From: Actinophytocola oryzae
Lineage (GTDB): Bacteria; Actinomycetota; Actinomycetes; Mycobacteriales; Pseudonocardiaceae
Direction of reading: 5' to 3'
Length of the DNA: 64,000 nucleotides
NCBI RefSeq assembly: GCF_004364325.1
Contig: NZ_SOCP01000019.1
Coordinates: 62,001-126,000, forward strand
Under the pieces are notes generated by a model that worked only from the letters and a program-made list of their open reading frames with translations, was not told the DNA's origin and ran no database searches. The position numbers and the translations under genes were made by a program. This document shows, one piece after another, positions 14,553-24,100 of this stretch; position 1 is the stretch's first letter, and every line of letters begins with the position of its first letter.

Positions 14553-16340
14553 ATGCGCGAACTCGCCGTCCCTCCGCTTGCCAGCGTGCCGGACAGCGGC
14601 GGCCTTGCCGACGTCGTGTACCTCAACGCCAAGGAGGCGCCGACCGACGTCGTGTTCCGCAGAAAGGTCGGCGGCGCGTGGCACGACGTCACGGCCGAGC
14701 GGTTCCTCGGTGAGGTCGTGGAGGTCGCGAAGGGACTCGTCGCGTCGGGCATCGGGCCGGGTGACCGGGTCGCCATCCTGTCCGCGAACTGCTACGAGTG
14801 GACGCTCCTCGACTTCGCCATCTGGGTGGCGGGCGCGGCGTCGGTGCCGATCTACGTGACGTCGTCGGCCGAACAGGTCGAGTGGATCCTGTCCGACTCC
14901 GGCGCGGTGGCCGTGCTCGCGGAGAACGCGCCGCTCACCGAGCGGGTCGAGTCGGTGCGCGACAGGCTGACCGACCTCAAGCACGTCTGGCGGATCGACG
15001 ACAAGGCGGTCGAGACGCTCGTCACCGCGGGCGCGGACATCGCGGACGAGACGCTCGACGAGCGCAGGGCCGAGGTCCGGCCGGACGACCTCGCGACGCT
15101 GATCTACACCTCCGGCACCACCGGACGACCCAAGGGCGTCGCGCTCACCCACCGCAACATGTACGCGGCCTGCCGCAACGCGGTCGAGTACCTCGGTGCG
15201 CTGTTCAAGGGCGACGAGGCGTCGACACTGCTGTTCCTGCCGCTCGCGCACGTCTTCGGCCGGATGGTCGAGGTCGCGGCGTTCATGGCCCGCGCGACGC
15301 TGGGCCACTGGGCGGAGGTCAAGACGCTGACCGACAACCTGGCCGCGTTCAAGCCGACGTTCCTGCTGTCCGTGCCGTACGTGCTGGAGAAGGTCTACAA
15401 CGGCGCGCGGCAGAAGGCGCACTCGACCGGCAAGGGCAAGATCTTCGACGCGGCGACCGCCACCGCGATCGCCTACAGCGAGGCGGGCGACAGGCCCGCG
15501 CTCGGCCTGAGGATCAAGCACGCGGTGTTCGACCGGCTCGTGTACTCCAAGCTGCGTGCCGCACTCGGCGGCCAGGTCAGGTACGTGATCTCGGGCGGTG
15601 CCGCGCTCGGGCCGAGGCTGCTGCACTTCTTCCACGGCGTCGGCATCACGGTGTACGAGGGCTACGGGCTGACCGAGTCGTCCGCGGCGTCGGTGACCAA
15701 CTCGCCGATCGCCACCAGGCCGGGCACGGTCGGTAAGCCGCTGCCGGGCACCGCGGTGCGGATCGGCGACGACGGCGAGATCCACCTCAAGGGCGCGGGC
15801 ATCTTCGACCGCTACTGGCAGAACGAGTCCGCGACGGCCGAGGCGATCGACGGCGACGAGTGGTTCGCGACCGGTGACCTCGGCGAGCTGGACGAGGACG
15901 GCTTCCTGAAGATCACCGGACGCAAGAAGGAGCTGTTGGTGACGAGCGGCGGCAAGAACGTCGCGCCCTCGGTCATCGAGGACCGGATCACCGCGCACCC
16001 ACTGGTCGGACAGGCACTCGTGGTCGGTGACGGGCAGAAGTACATCGCCGCACTGATCACCATCGACGCGGAGTACTTCGGTTACTGGAAGAGCACTGTC
16101 GGTAAGGACGAGAGCGCGAGTGTGAGCGACCTCGCGGACGACGAGGAGCTGCTCTCGGAGGTGCAGAAGGCCATCGACGACGGCAACCTCGCCGTGTCGA
16201 AGGCGGAGTCGGTCCGGAAGTTCCGGATCCTCGACACCGAGTTCAATCCGGAAAACGGCTACCTGACGCCGTCATTGAAGCTTAAGCGGAGCGTCATCAT
16301 GAAGGACTTCGCGCAAGAGGTGGACGCGCTCTACTCCTGA
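14553..16340 (+). CDS. Long-chain fatty-acid-CoA ligase (FadD15-like AMP-dependent synthetase)
   Basis: This is a 595-aa adenylate-forming enzyme activating fatty acids to acyl-CoA through acyl-AMP. The P-loop-like A3 motif YTSGTTGRPKGVALTH lies near residues 186-201, the YGLTESSA motif (A5) near 370, the GDLGELDEDGFLKITGRKKE motifs (A7-A8) near 445 and a C-terminal Lys in YLTPSLKLKR. The ATG at 14553 has GAGGAG seven bases upstream; the frame stays open further upstream but reads through the TAACC-GA-GGTTA site, so the shorter start is better. It most resembles FadD15-type long-chain ligases of mycobacteria. It stands alone between promoter-like regions. Confidence 0.92.
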   Translation: MRELAVPPLASVPDSGGLADVVYLNAKEAPTDVVFRRKVGGAWHDVTAERFLGEVVEVAKGLVASGIGPGDRVAILSANCYEWTLLDFAIWVAGAASVPIYVTSSAEQVEWILSDSGAVAVLAENAPLTERVESVRDRLTDLKHVWRIDDKAVETLVTAGADIADETLDERRAEVRPDDLATLIYTSGTTGRPKGVALTHRNMYAACRNAVEYLGALFKGDEASTLLFLPLAHVFGRMVEVAAFMARATLGHWAEVKTLTDNLAAFKPTFLLSVPYVLEKVYNGARQKAHSTGKGKIFDAATATAIAYSEAGDRPALGLRIKHAVFDRLVYSKLRAALGGQVRYVISGGAALGPRLLHFFHGVGITVYEGYGLTESSAASVTNSPIATRPGTVGKPLPGTAVRIGDDGEIHLKGAGIFDRYWQNESATAEAIDGDEWFATGDLGELDEDGFLKITGRKKELLVTSGGKNVAPSVIEDRITAHPLVGQALVVGDGQKYIAALITIDAEYFGYWKSTVGKDESASVSDLADDEELLSEVQKAIDDGNLAVSKAESVRKFRILDTEFNPENGYLTPSLKLKRSVIMKDFAQEVDALYS

Positions 16341-16419
16341 CCTGCGTGACCTCTTGAACTCCGGACCGTAATGGGTATGGTTTTCTCGCCCTACCCGCCA
16401 GCTTGGGAGGTTGACTGCC

Positions 16420-18105
16420 ATGGGTCGGCACTCCTCCGTCAAGGCTCGTGGGTGGCGGGGCAGGTCGCCGGTGATCGCGCTGTCCGCGTTGCTCGTGCTC
16501 GCCCTGGTCGGCTGGTTCACCTTCGACTTCCTTGCCGACAAGTTGCGTGCGTCGAGTTGCGACACCACGACGACACTCAACGTGACGGCCTCGCCGGACA
16601 TCGCCCCGGTGATCAGCCGCACGGCACGTGAGGTGTCCAAAGAGGACAAGTGCTACGAGGTCCGCGTCACGGACACCGACTCCGAGGCGACGGCCGAGTC
16701 ACTGGTCGTGTCCGACGGCACCGAGCCGCCGGACGTGTGGATACCGGAGTCGACGATCTGGTTACAGCGCGCGCAGGCCCGCGGCGCGTCGGGCGTCCCG
16801 GTCACGGGCACGTCGGTGGCCAGCTCGCCGGTGGTGCTCGCGGTGACCGAGGACGCGGCGACGCAGCTCGGCTGGCCCGCGAAGCAGCCGACCTGGGGTG
16901 ACGTGCTCGGCTCGTCGCTGAAGATCGGCCTGCCGGACCCGGCCCAGGAGCCGGTCGGGGTGTCGCTGCTGTTCGGTGTCCGCGACCAGACCAAGGCCGC
17001 GCCGGACCCGGCCACCGCGTTGACCACGGAGTTACGCCGCCTGACACCGAACGTGTCGTCGTCGGTCAGCGGCCTGTTCGACCGCTTGCCGGGCAACGGC
17101 TCGGAGGAATCGCCGCTGGACGGCTTCCCGGTGTCGGAGAACGCGGTACTGCGCAACAACGCGCGCGGGGGCACGCCGCTGGTGGCGGCGTACGCGGACC
17201 CGCCGGTGCCCGCGCTGGACTACCCGTACGTGGTCTTACCAGAGGCGCAGGCCCAGAAGCGGGAGGCGGCCGAGGACTTCCTGACCACGCTGATGCAGCA
17301 GGACACGGCCGACGCCCTGTCGGACGCGGGCTTCAGGACCCCCGACGGCGAGATGCTCCGCAGCAGGGGCGGCGCGGACCTGACCTCGACGGCGAAGGTC
17401 ACCCCCGCGGAGATCCCGCAGGCCACCGACGTGGACGACCTGCTGAACGTGTGGGCGGGCGTCAACCTGAGTGGGCGGGTACAGATCCTGCTGGACGTGT
17501 CCGGCTCGATGGCGGAGCCGGTGCCGGGTACGAACGCCAACCGCCTGGCGGTCACCCTGAAGGCGGCGGGGCTGGGCATCGGACTGATGAAGCCGAGCAC
17601 CAAGATCGGCGTGTGGCTGTTCTCGACGAAGCTGGACGGCGACAAGGACTACCGCGAGTTCCTGCCGGTACTGCCCATCAGCGAGCAGGCGGCGAACGGC
17701 GGTCTGGAGAAGCTGCAGACGGTGCAGGCCCTGCCGAACGGCGCGACCGGGTTGTACGACAGCGTGTTGGCGGCGTACCAGTCGGCGCGGCAGAACTACG
17801 AGGCCGGCCGTATCAACGTGGTGATCGTGCTGACGGACGGCAAGAACGAGGACCCGAACAGCATCAGCCGGGAGTCGTTGCTGGCGGAGCTGGCGAAGTT
17901 ACAGGACCCGCGCCGCCCGATCCTCATCGTCGGCATCGGCATCGGTCCGGACATCGACGTCGACGAGCTACAGGCGATCTCAGGCGCGACGGGTGGTCAG
18001 GCCTTCACCACCCCGGACCCGACGAAGATCGGCGACATCTTCTACGCGGCGCTGTCCCGCACCCTCTGCCAACCCCCGAAGTGCACGGCGAAACCGGGCA
18101 GCTGA
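16420..18105 (+). CDS. Membrane-anchored substrate-binding and von Willebrand factor A domain protein
   Basis: This is a 561-aa protein with one N-terminal membrane span (residues about 15-35, SALLVLALVGWFTFDFL), then an extracellular type II periplasmic-binding-like domain (about 45-310) and a C-terminal VWA domain (about 350-550). The metal-ion-dependent adhesion site is intact: DVSGSM near 359, the Thr in NGATGLYDS and the Asp in VLTDGKNED. The ATG at 16420 has GGGAGG nine bases upstream, whereas a TTG at 16411 would abut it. Such fusions recur in actinobacteria without a defined role; ligand-dependent protein-protein adhesion at the cell surface is a guess. Confidence 0.85.
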   Translation: MGRHSSVKARGWRGRSPVIALSALLVLALVGWFTFDFLADKLRASSCDTTTTLNVTASPDIAPVISRTAREVSKEDKCYEVRVTDTDSEATAESLVVSDGTEPPDVWIPESTIWLQRAQARGASGVPVTGTSVASSPVVLAVTEDAATQLGWPAKQPTWGDVLGSSLKIGLPDPAQEPVGVSLLFGVRDQTKAAPDPATALTTELRRLTPNVSSSVSGLFDRLPGNGSEESPLDGFPVSENAVLRNNARGGTPLVAAYADPPVPALDYPYVVLPEAQAQKREAAEDFLTTLMQQDTADALSDAGFRTPDGEMLRSRGGADLTSTAKVTPAEIPQATDVDDLLNVWAGVNLSGRVQILLDVSGSMAEPVPGTNANRLAVTLKAAGLGIGLMKPSTKIGVWLFSTKLDGDKDYREFLPVLPISEQAANGGLEKLQTVQALPNGATGLYDSVLAAYQSARQNYEAGRINVVIVLTDGKNEDPNSISRESLLAELAKLQDPRRPILIVGIGIGPDIDVDELQAISGATGGQAFTTPDPTKIGDIFYAALSRTLCQPPKCTAKPGS

Positions 18106-18188
18106 CCCAGCCGGGCGGGGGCCGCGAGGTCGTGATCCACCGCGAGCCGGGACAGAGTCCCCGCGTCGCGGCACAGTAGCGTGCACGC

Positions 18189-18605
18189 ATGACCACGTTG
18201 CCCCGCGAGTCCGTTCTCGTCCGTACCTGGTTCGGTGACGACGACGCGTGGGAGACGCTTGTCCTGGAAGTGGGTACCCCCAACGAGGACGGCTTCCTGG
18301 CCTACGTCACCCTGGTGGACGACCCGGCGTTCGAGGGGCTCGACGCCGAGGCGCTGAAGGAGATGCAGCCAGGCGGGGCAACTGTCTCGTTCCTCGCGGA
18401 CGAGACGACCCTCACCAGTGTCGAGCACCCCGTCCTGGCCGTCTGGGTACTCCCGACCAGTGACGACGACCAGGCCGAGTACAGGTCGTTCCGGGTCGTG
18501 CCCTTCGCACTGTGGAGTGTGGAGAACAACATCAACATCGCGAACATGGACTGGGCGGACTTCACGGGGTCCGTCGGGGACGACGGCGTCTTTCGCGGGT
18601 TCTGA
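18189..18605 (+). CDS. DUF6924-like protein, unknown function
   Basis: This is a 138-aa soluble acidic protein, beginning MTTLPRESVLVRTWFGDDDA and containing a predicted alpha/beta fold with a conserved-looking FRVVPFALWSVENNINIANMD region followed by a C-terminal FADFTG-like segment (DWADFTGSVGDDGVFRGF). I place it with the actinobacterial DUF6924 proteins, which have no assigned function. It follows the VWA protein by 83 bp and precedes a membrane-protein gene. The start ATG at 18189 has weak upstream signals. Confidence 0.7.
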   Translation: MTTLPRESVLVRTWFGDDDAWETLVLEVGTPNEDGFLAYVTLVDDPAFEGLDAEALKEMQPGGATVSFLADETTLTSVEHPVLAVWVLPTSDDDQAEYRSFRVVPFALWSVENNINIANMDWADFTGSVGDDGVFRGF

Positions 18606-18682
18606 CGCTTCGCCCTGCGCACCTGGCTGTCGCGTAACGGAACGGGCGGCCCGGCGATAAGTTGGCAAGGTCCTGTTCGAGG

Positions 18683-20422
18683 ATGTCGGGAGCTGCGTTG
18701 GCCGTTGTCGCGACCGCCCGGCGGCGGCATCTTCGGGGTCGGGATCCCGTGGCGTCCCAGCTGCGGGTGGCGGCGCTGCTCACCGCCGCGGTGCCGTTTC
18801 TCGTACATGCCTGGTACGCCCTGCACGGGTACTTCGGGCAGGACGACTTCGTCATCACCTACCACGCGGCGCACGCCGACCCGCTCGACTTCGGGTACCT
18901 CTTCCAGGACTACAACGGGCACCTCGCGCCAGGCACGTTCCTCGTCGCGTGGGTCGAGACCGCGATCGCGCCACTCAACTACGCCGTGGCCACGATTCCC
19001 CTGCTGGCCCTGCACGGTGTCACGCTCTGGCTCTTCTGGCGCGTCCTGACCAGGCTCTTCGGCCACCGCTGGGGGCTTCTCCCCGCTCTCGCCGTCCTCA
19101 GTGCCTCACCTCTCGTCCTGCACCCCACTCTCTGGTGGGCCTACGGGATGCAGCTGCTCCCCCTGCTCGCCACCATGGCCGCGGCCCTGCTCGCGCACCT
19201 CCGCTACCTCGAGACGGGAACGCGTGCGGCCAACGCGATCGCCTGGACCCTCGTCGGGATGCTCTTCTACGAGAAGGCCGCGCTCTTCGCCGGGATCCTC
19301 TTCGCCGTCACCGTGCTCGGGGGCGAGAAACCGGCCGAGGCGCTCGTCAGGCACTGGCGGGTGTGGGCCACCCACCTCGTGCTCGTCTTCGGCTACCTGA
19401 TCCTCTACTTCGGACTCACGGCCGACCAGATCGGTCAGGAACCCGTGCGTGCCGACGATGTCGCCGAGTTCGCGAGCAACGCGGTGGTCCACGTCTTCCT
19501 GCCGGGCCTGCTCGGCGGACCGTTCGCCTCGCCCGGTGGGGGCGCCACCTGGACCACACCACCGCTCGCGGTCCGCGTCGGCGCCCTGGTCGTCACGCTC
19601 GTGCTCGTCCTCCTCAGCCGCAAGAAGCCCTGGCTCTTCCTCGCGGCCTACCTCGCCGTCGACCTCGCGCTCGTCGCGGTCACGCGGCTCTCGGTCGTCG
19701 GCCCGCTCATCGGCACCGATCCCCGCTACGTCGCCGACGCCGTGCCCGTCGCGGTGCTGTGCGCGGCCTTCGCGTTCCAGGGCAGACGTGCCGGGAGGTG
19801 GCCCATGGTCGGGGTCACGGCCCTGCTGGTCGCGGCCAGTGTCGTCAGTTTTCTCACCCTCGCGCCCGGTCTGGTCTTCCGGCAGGCCCGCGACTACGTG
19901 GCCAACGCACGACAGGCGCTCACCGACCAACCACACATCGTCCTGTACGACACGACCGTGCCCAACGGCATCATTCTCGACTGGTTCATCTACGACAACT
20001 TCAGCTCGCGTGTCGTCGGGCTCGTGCCGGAGAAACCGCGGTTCGACCGGCCGGCCGAGGCGCTGTACCAGCTCGACGACACCGGCCACGCGCAGCCGGT
20101 CACCGAACTGACCGACGAGGTCCTCGGCGAGCGCGGCCCCGCCCCGGACTGCGGCCACCTCGTCGACGAGCAACCCGTTCGCATCCCCCTGACCAGCCCG
20201 GTCACCGGTCGCCGCATCCTCCGGCTCGGCTACTACACGGGCGACACCGGCGACGGCACGGTCACCGTCGGCGACACCCGCGTGCCCGTCCAGTTCCGCA
20301 GCGGCCTGCACGTGCTGTACGTGGTCGTCAGCGGCACCTACACGCACGTCGAGGTGGCCAGGAACCTGAACCTGCAGCCGTTGTGCGTCACCGACGTCAC
20401 GGTCGGCCTGCCGAAGGGCTAG
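18683..20422 (+). CDS. Polytopic membrane protein, GT-C glycosyltransferase-like
   Basis: This is a protein of about 579 aa with about nine membrane spans in the first 420 residues and a C-terminal extracytoplasmic soluble domain of about 150 residues with predicted beta structure. The first extracytoplasmic loop carries an acidic pair (GYFGQDDFVITY), as in GT-C polyprenyl-phosphate-sugar-dependent transferases. I do not recognise a characterised homologue. Start choice is uncertain: the ATG at 18683 abuts GAGG, while a TTG at 18698 has GGGAG five bases upstream. Its stop codon shares the CTAG tetranucleotide with the convergent methyltransferase stop. Context suggests envelope glycan assembly. 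Confidence 0.7.
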   Translation: MSGAALAVVATARRRHLRGRDPVASQLRVAALLTAAVPFLVHAWYALHGYFGQDDFVITYHAAHADPLDFGYLFQDYNGHLAPGTFLVAWVETAIAPLNYAVATIPLLALHGVTLWLFWRVLTRLFGHRWGLLPALAVLSASPLVLHPTLWWAYGMQLLPLLATMAAALLAHLRYLETGTRAANAIAWTLVGMLFYEKAALFAGILFAVTVLGGEKPAEALVRHWRVWATHLVLVFGYLILYFGLTADQIGQEPVRADDVAEFASNAVVHVFLPGLLGGPFASPGGGATWTTPPLAVRVGALVVTLVLVLLSRKKPWLFLAAYLAVDLALVAVTRLSVVGPLIGTDPRYVADAVPVAVLCAAFAFQGRRAGRWPMVGVTALLVAASVVSFLTLAPGLVFRQARDYVANARQALTDQPHIVLYDTTVPNGIILDWFIYDNFSSRVVGLVPEKPRFDRPAEALYQLDDTGHAQPVTELTDEVLGERGPAPDCGHLVDEQPVRIPLTSPVTGRRILRLGYYTGDTGDGTVTVGDTRVPVQFRSGLHVLYVVVSGTYTHVEVARNLNLQPLCVTDVTVGLPKG

Positions 20423-21135
20423 AACGGGTCGTAGGAACCCCGGTGTCCGAACAACCGCGCTACCGGCCGCAACCTCAGGCGCAGCAACACCTTCAGCGCC
20501 ACGTTGCCCGCGAACCACGGCAGCTGCGCCACGACCCGCCACCGGTCCGCCAAACCCGGCCTGCGCACGGTGAAACGGGCCAGCGACCGTGATCTGTCCA
20601 CATAGGAGTAACGGGACCCGCAGAGCACCTTCGCCACCGTGCCCGAGGTGACCCCGATCGACGAGAAGCAGTCGTGCACGAGGATCTCCCCGCCGGACGG
20701 CAGGTGCGCCGACCAGCGCAGGTCGTCCACGTAGGTCCAGTAGTCGTGCTTGCCGTCGACGTAGAGCAGGTCGAACGGCCGTGTCCACGTCGGCCGCAAC
20801 CGGGTCGAGAAGCCCACGACCAGCTCCACCACGTCGGTCAGGCCCGCCGCGGCGATGTTCGCCTCGAAGCGTGCGCGGGTGGACGCGCCGCCGAACAGCC
20901 TGCCGTCGACGAAGGCGTCCACGGCGACCACGCGAGCGCCGATCGTCCGCGCCGCGTGGCCGAGGACGATCGTGGACCGGCCCTGGTGGCTGCCGATCTC
21001 GACGACCGTCGCACCGGCAGGCAGGCGGCACACGGCGTCCCACAGCATGCGGGCCTGTCCCTCGGTGAGCCAGCCGGGCACCGCCCGCACCGACTCCCAC
21101 GCCGACTCGAAACCGATTGTCGTACCTCCTGGCAC
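20419..21135 (-). CDS. Class I SAM-dependent methyltransferase
   Basis: This is a 238-aa protein with SAM motif I in VVEIGSHQGRSTIVLG near residues 44-59, an acidic second-strand end (VVAVDAFVDGRLFGG) and the FDLLYVDGKHDYWTYVDD motif typical of the Methyltransf_24 family used in sugar and antibiotic methylation. The GTG start lies only 20 bp from the divergent aftD start; an AGGAGG lies just inside the coding sequence, not ahead of it, which suggests a leaderless or near-leaderless mRNA. The C-terminal 40 residues are Arg-rich and amphipathic (membrane association possible). A role in methylating an envelope glycan or its lipid carrier is inferred from position only. Confidence 0.83.
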   Translation of the reverse strand: MPGGTTIGFESAWESVRAVPGWLTEGQARMLWDAVCRLPAGATVVEIGSHQGRSTIVLGHAARTIGARVVAVDAFVDGRLFGGASTRARFEANIAAAGLTDVVELVVGFSTRLRPTWTRPFDLLYVDGKHDYWTYVDDLRWSAHLPSGGEILVHDCFSSIGVTSGTVAKVLCGSRYSYVDRSRSLARFTVRRPGLADRWRVVAQLPWFAGNVALKVLLRLRLRPVARLFGHRGSYDPF

Positions 21136-21155
21136 CAGGGCACATTAGCCCTAGG

Positions 21156-24100
21156 ATGCGACGGATGTTAGCCACCGTTCGGACCTGGCCGCGCAACCCG
21201 GCCGCGTGGGTCATGGCACTACTGACGGTGGTCTCGTTCCTCCAGCGGCCCGGCCGCACGACGTTCGACACCAAGCTGGACCTCGTCGTCGACCCGCTCG
21301 CGTTCCTCGGCCGCGCGCTGCACCTGTGGAACCCCGAGGCGACCGCGGGCGAGCTGCAGAACCAGGCGTACGGCTACCTGTTCCCGATGGGTCCGTTCTT
21401 CGCGGGCGGGCAGCTGCTCGGGCTGCCGCCCTGGGTGACACAGCGGCTCTGGTGCGCGCTGCTGCTGTGCGTGGCGTTCGGCGGCATGCTCGCCCTCGCC
21501 CGTGCGCTGAACGTCGGCTCGGAGCCCGCGCGGTTCGCCGGTGCGCTCGGGTACGCCGTCGCACCCCGCATGCTCACCGAGATCGGGCCGCTGTCGTCGG
21601 AGATGCTGCCTGCGGCACTGCTGCCCTGGGTGTTGTTACCGCTGGTCAGGGCCAACCGGATCGGCTCGACGCGACGCGCGGCCGGGTTGTCGGCACTGGC
21701 CGTGCTCTGCATGGGCGGCATCAACGCCTCGGTGGTCCTCATGGCACTGGTGCTGCCGGGACTGTGGCTCGTGACCCGCCGGTGGACACGCGAGCACGTC
21801 GCGCTGGTGTCGTGGTGGGTCGGCTCGGTCGCCGCCGTGTGCCTGTGGTGGATCCTGCCGCTGCTGCTGCTCGGCGAGTACAGCATGCCGTTCCTGAACT
21901 ACATCGAGTCCGCGACGAACACGACCGCGCCGATGTCGCTGTTCGAGGTGCTGCGCGGCACCAACCAGTGGGTGGCCTACGTCGTCGAGGGCACGCCGTG
22001 GTGGCCGTCGGGGTTCATGCTGATCGACAACCCGCTGCTGATGCTGGCGACGGGCATGGTCGCGGCCATCGGGCTCTACGGGCTCGCGCGCCACCGGCTG
22101 CCCGAGCGGCGGTTCCTCGTGCTGGCGACGGTGACGGGCCTCGTGCTGCTGACGATCGGCTACGTCGGCGTGCTCGACAGCCCGTTCTCCACCGTGGTCA
22201 GGACCCTGCTGGACGGGCCGCTCGCGCCGTTCCGGAACGTGCACAAGTTCGAGCCGGTGCTCCGCCTGCCGCTGATGCTCGCGTTCACCCACGCCCTCAC
22301 CGGGCGCCTGCCCGGCCTCGCGCGGGCGGCGACGCCGGTGGTCGCGGTGCGGGCACGTCTCGCGATCGGCGTGCTGCTGGTGGCGTTGACGGCCGCGCCC
22401 GCGTGGCTGTTCACGCTGCGGCCAGGTCCCGGCTGGACCGAGGTGCCCGGCTACTGGCACTCGGCGATGACCTGGTTGTCCGACCAGGACGGACACGCCC
22501 GCACGCTGTTGTTGCCCGGCACGGGTTTCGGCGAGTACACGTGGGGCCGCACGATCGACGAGCCCGCACAGGCGCTCGCCGAGTCACCGTGGGGGGTGCG
22601 CAGTCAGGTGCCGCTGGGTTCCGAGGGCAACACGCGGCTGATGGACGCGGTCGAGGACGTGCTGTCCGACGGCCGGGGCTCGCCCGCGCTGGCCGGTTTC
22701 CTGAACCGCGGCGGCTACCGCTTCCTGTTGTTGCGCAACGACATCGACCGCACGGCGACGGACGCGCCGCCCGTCGAGGTCATCCGTGCCGGCCTCGCGA
22801 GGTCGACCGGGGTCACGCGGGTGGCGACGTTCGGGCCGCTGGAGATCTACTCGGTCGGCCGCTCCGCGGCGCTGGTGTCCGCGGTGTCCACCTCGGACGT
22901 GGCGACGGTCAGTGGCGGACCGGAGTCGCTGTTGCCGCTGCTCGAGTCCGGTGCGCTCGGCGCGTCCACGCCGACCGTGCTCGCGGGTGACGGCGGGCTG
23001 GCGGACTCACGGGACTGGCTGGTCACGGACGGCCTGCGGCACCGCGAGCGGAACATCGGGCGGGTGCGGGACAACCTGAGCCAGACGCTGGCGCCGGACG
23101 AGGCGCCCCGGCAGGACCGCCCGTCGACGGACGTGCTGCCGTTCGACGGGACCGGGCACCTCACGACGGCGGCCTACCGCGGCGTGCGCGGGGTGACGGC
23201 GTCGACGTCGGTCGCCTTCGCCGACGCGGTCGGCGGGAGCGACCCGTCGGGACTGCCTTTCGCCGCCGTGGACGGGGATCCGCTGACGTCGTGGCGCTCG
23301 TCGAGCTTCACCGGCCCGGCGGGTCAGTGGCTGGAGGTGGAGCTGGACACGCCTCGCACGGTGCCGTATGTCGACATGTCCATAGTGGACGACATCAGGG
23401 TCGGCTGGCCGGTCACGAGGATCCGGCTGACGACCGACGCGGGCTCGGTCGAGAGCGAGGTCGCGACCGGGCCCGCACCGCAACGCTTTCCCCTGCCGAA
23501 AGGCGTGACGAGCCGAGTGCGGGTGACGGTCCTGTCGGTGGCGGCCGACCGCGACAACGGCAACGTCGGCGTCTCGGAGCTGACGATCCCCGGCGTGACA
23601 CCACAACGGATGCTGACGACGCCCCCTGACGCGACCCCGGCGATGAACCAGCGGGCGGAGTACGTGTTCACGCGGGGCTCGCAGCCGAGGTACGCGTGCG
23701 TCGGCGGGGTCTGTGACGCCGGTCTGACACGGGCGGGTGAGGAGCCCGGCGGCGTGCGGCGCCTGTTCGCGACGACGTCCGCCGCGAACTACCGCCTGTC
23801 CGGCACGGTGCTGCCGGCACTCGGCGGCGAGAACCCGGTGTCGCTGCCGGGAGTCACGGTGTCGGCCTCTTCCCAGCTGGCGGGCGACCCGACGGCTGGT
23901 GCGCTCTCCTCGGTGGACGGGAACCCGTCGTCGGCCTGGCGACCGGACGTCCAGGACCTGCGGCCGACGCTGCGGTTGTCGTGGGGCACCCCTCGGGCAC
24001 TGACCGGCCTGCGGCTGACCGGCGCCAGGCTGCCGACGGACGTGGAGATCACGGTCCCGCAAGGCGTCCAGACCGTGCCCGTCCACGACGGCGTGGCCCG

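Noticed and set aside
19106..21274. Long antisense reading frame (over 700 codons) opposite the membrane-protein and methyltransferase genes
   Set aside because: It is a compositional shadow rich in Arg/Gly/Glu/Asp with no domain, and the sense genes have clear families or membrane patterns.
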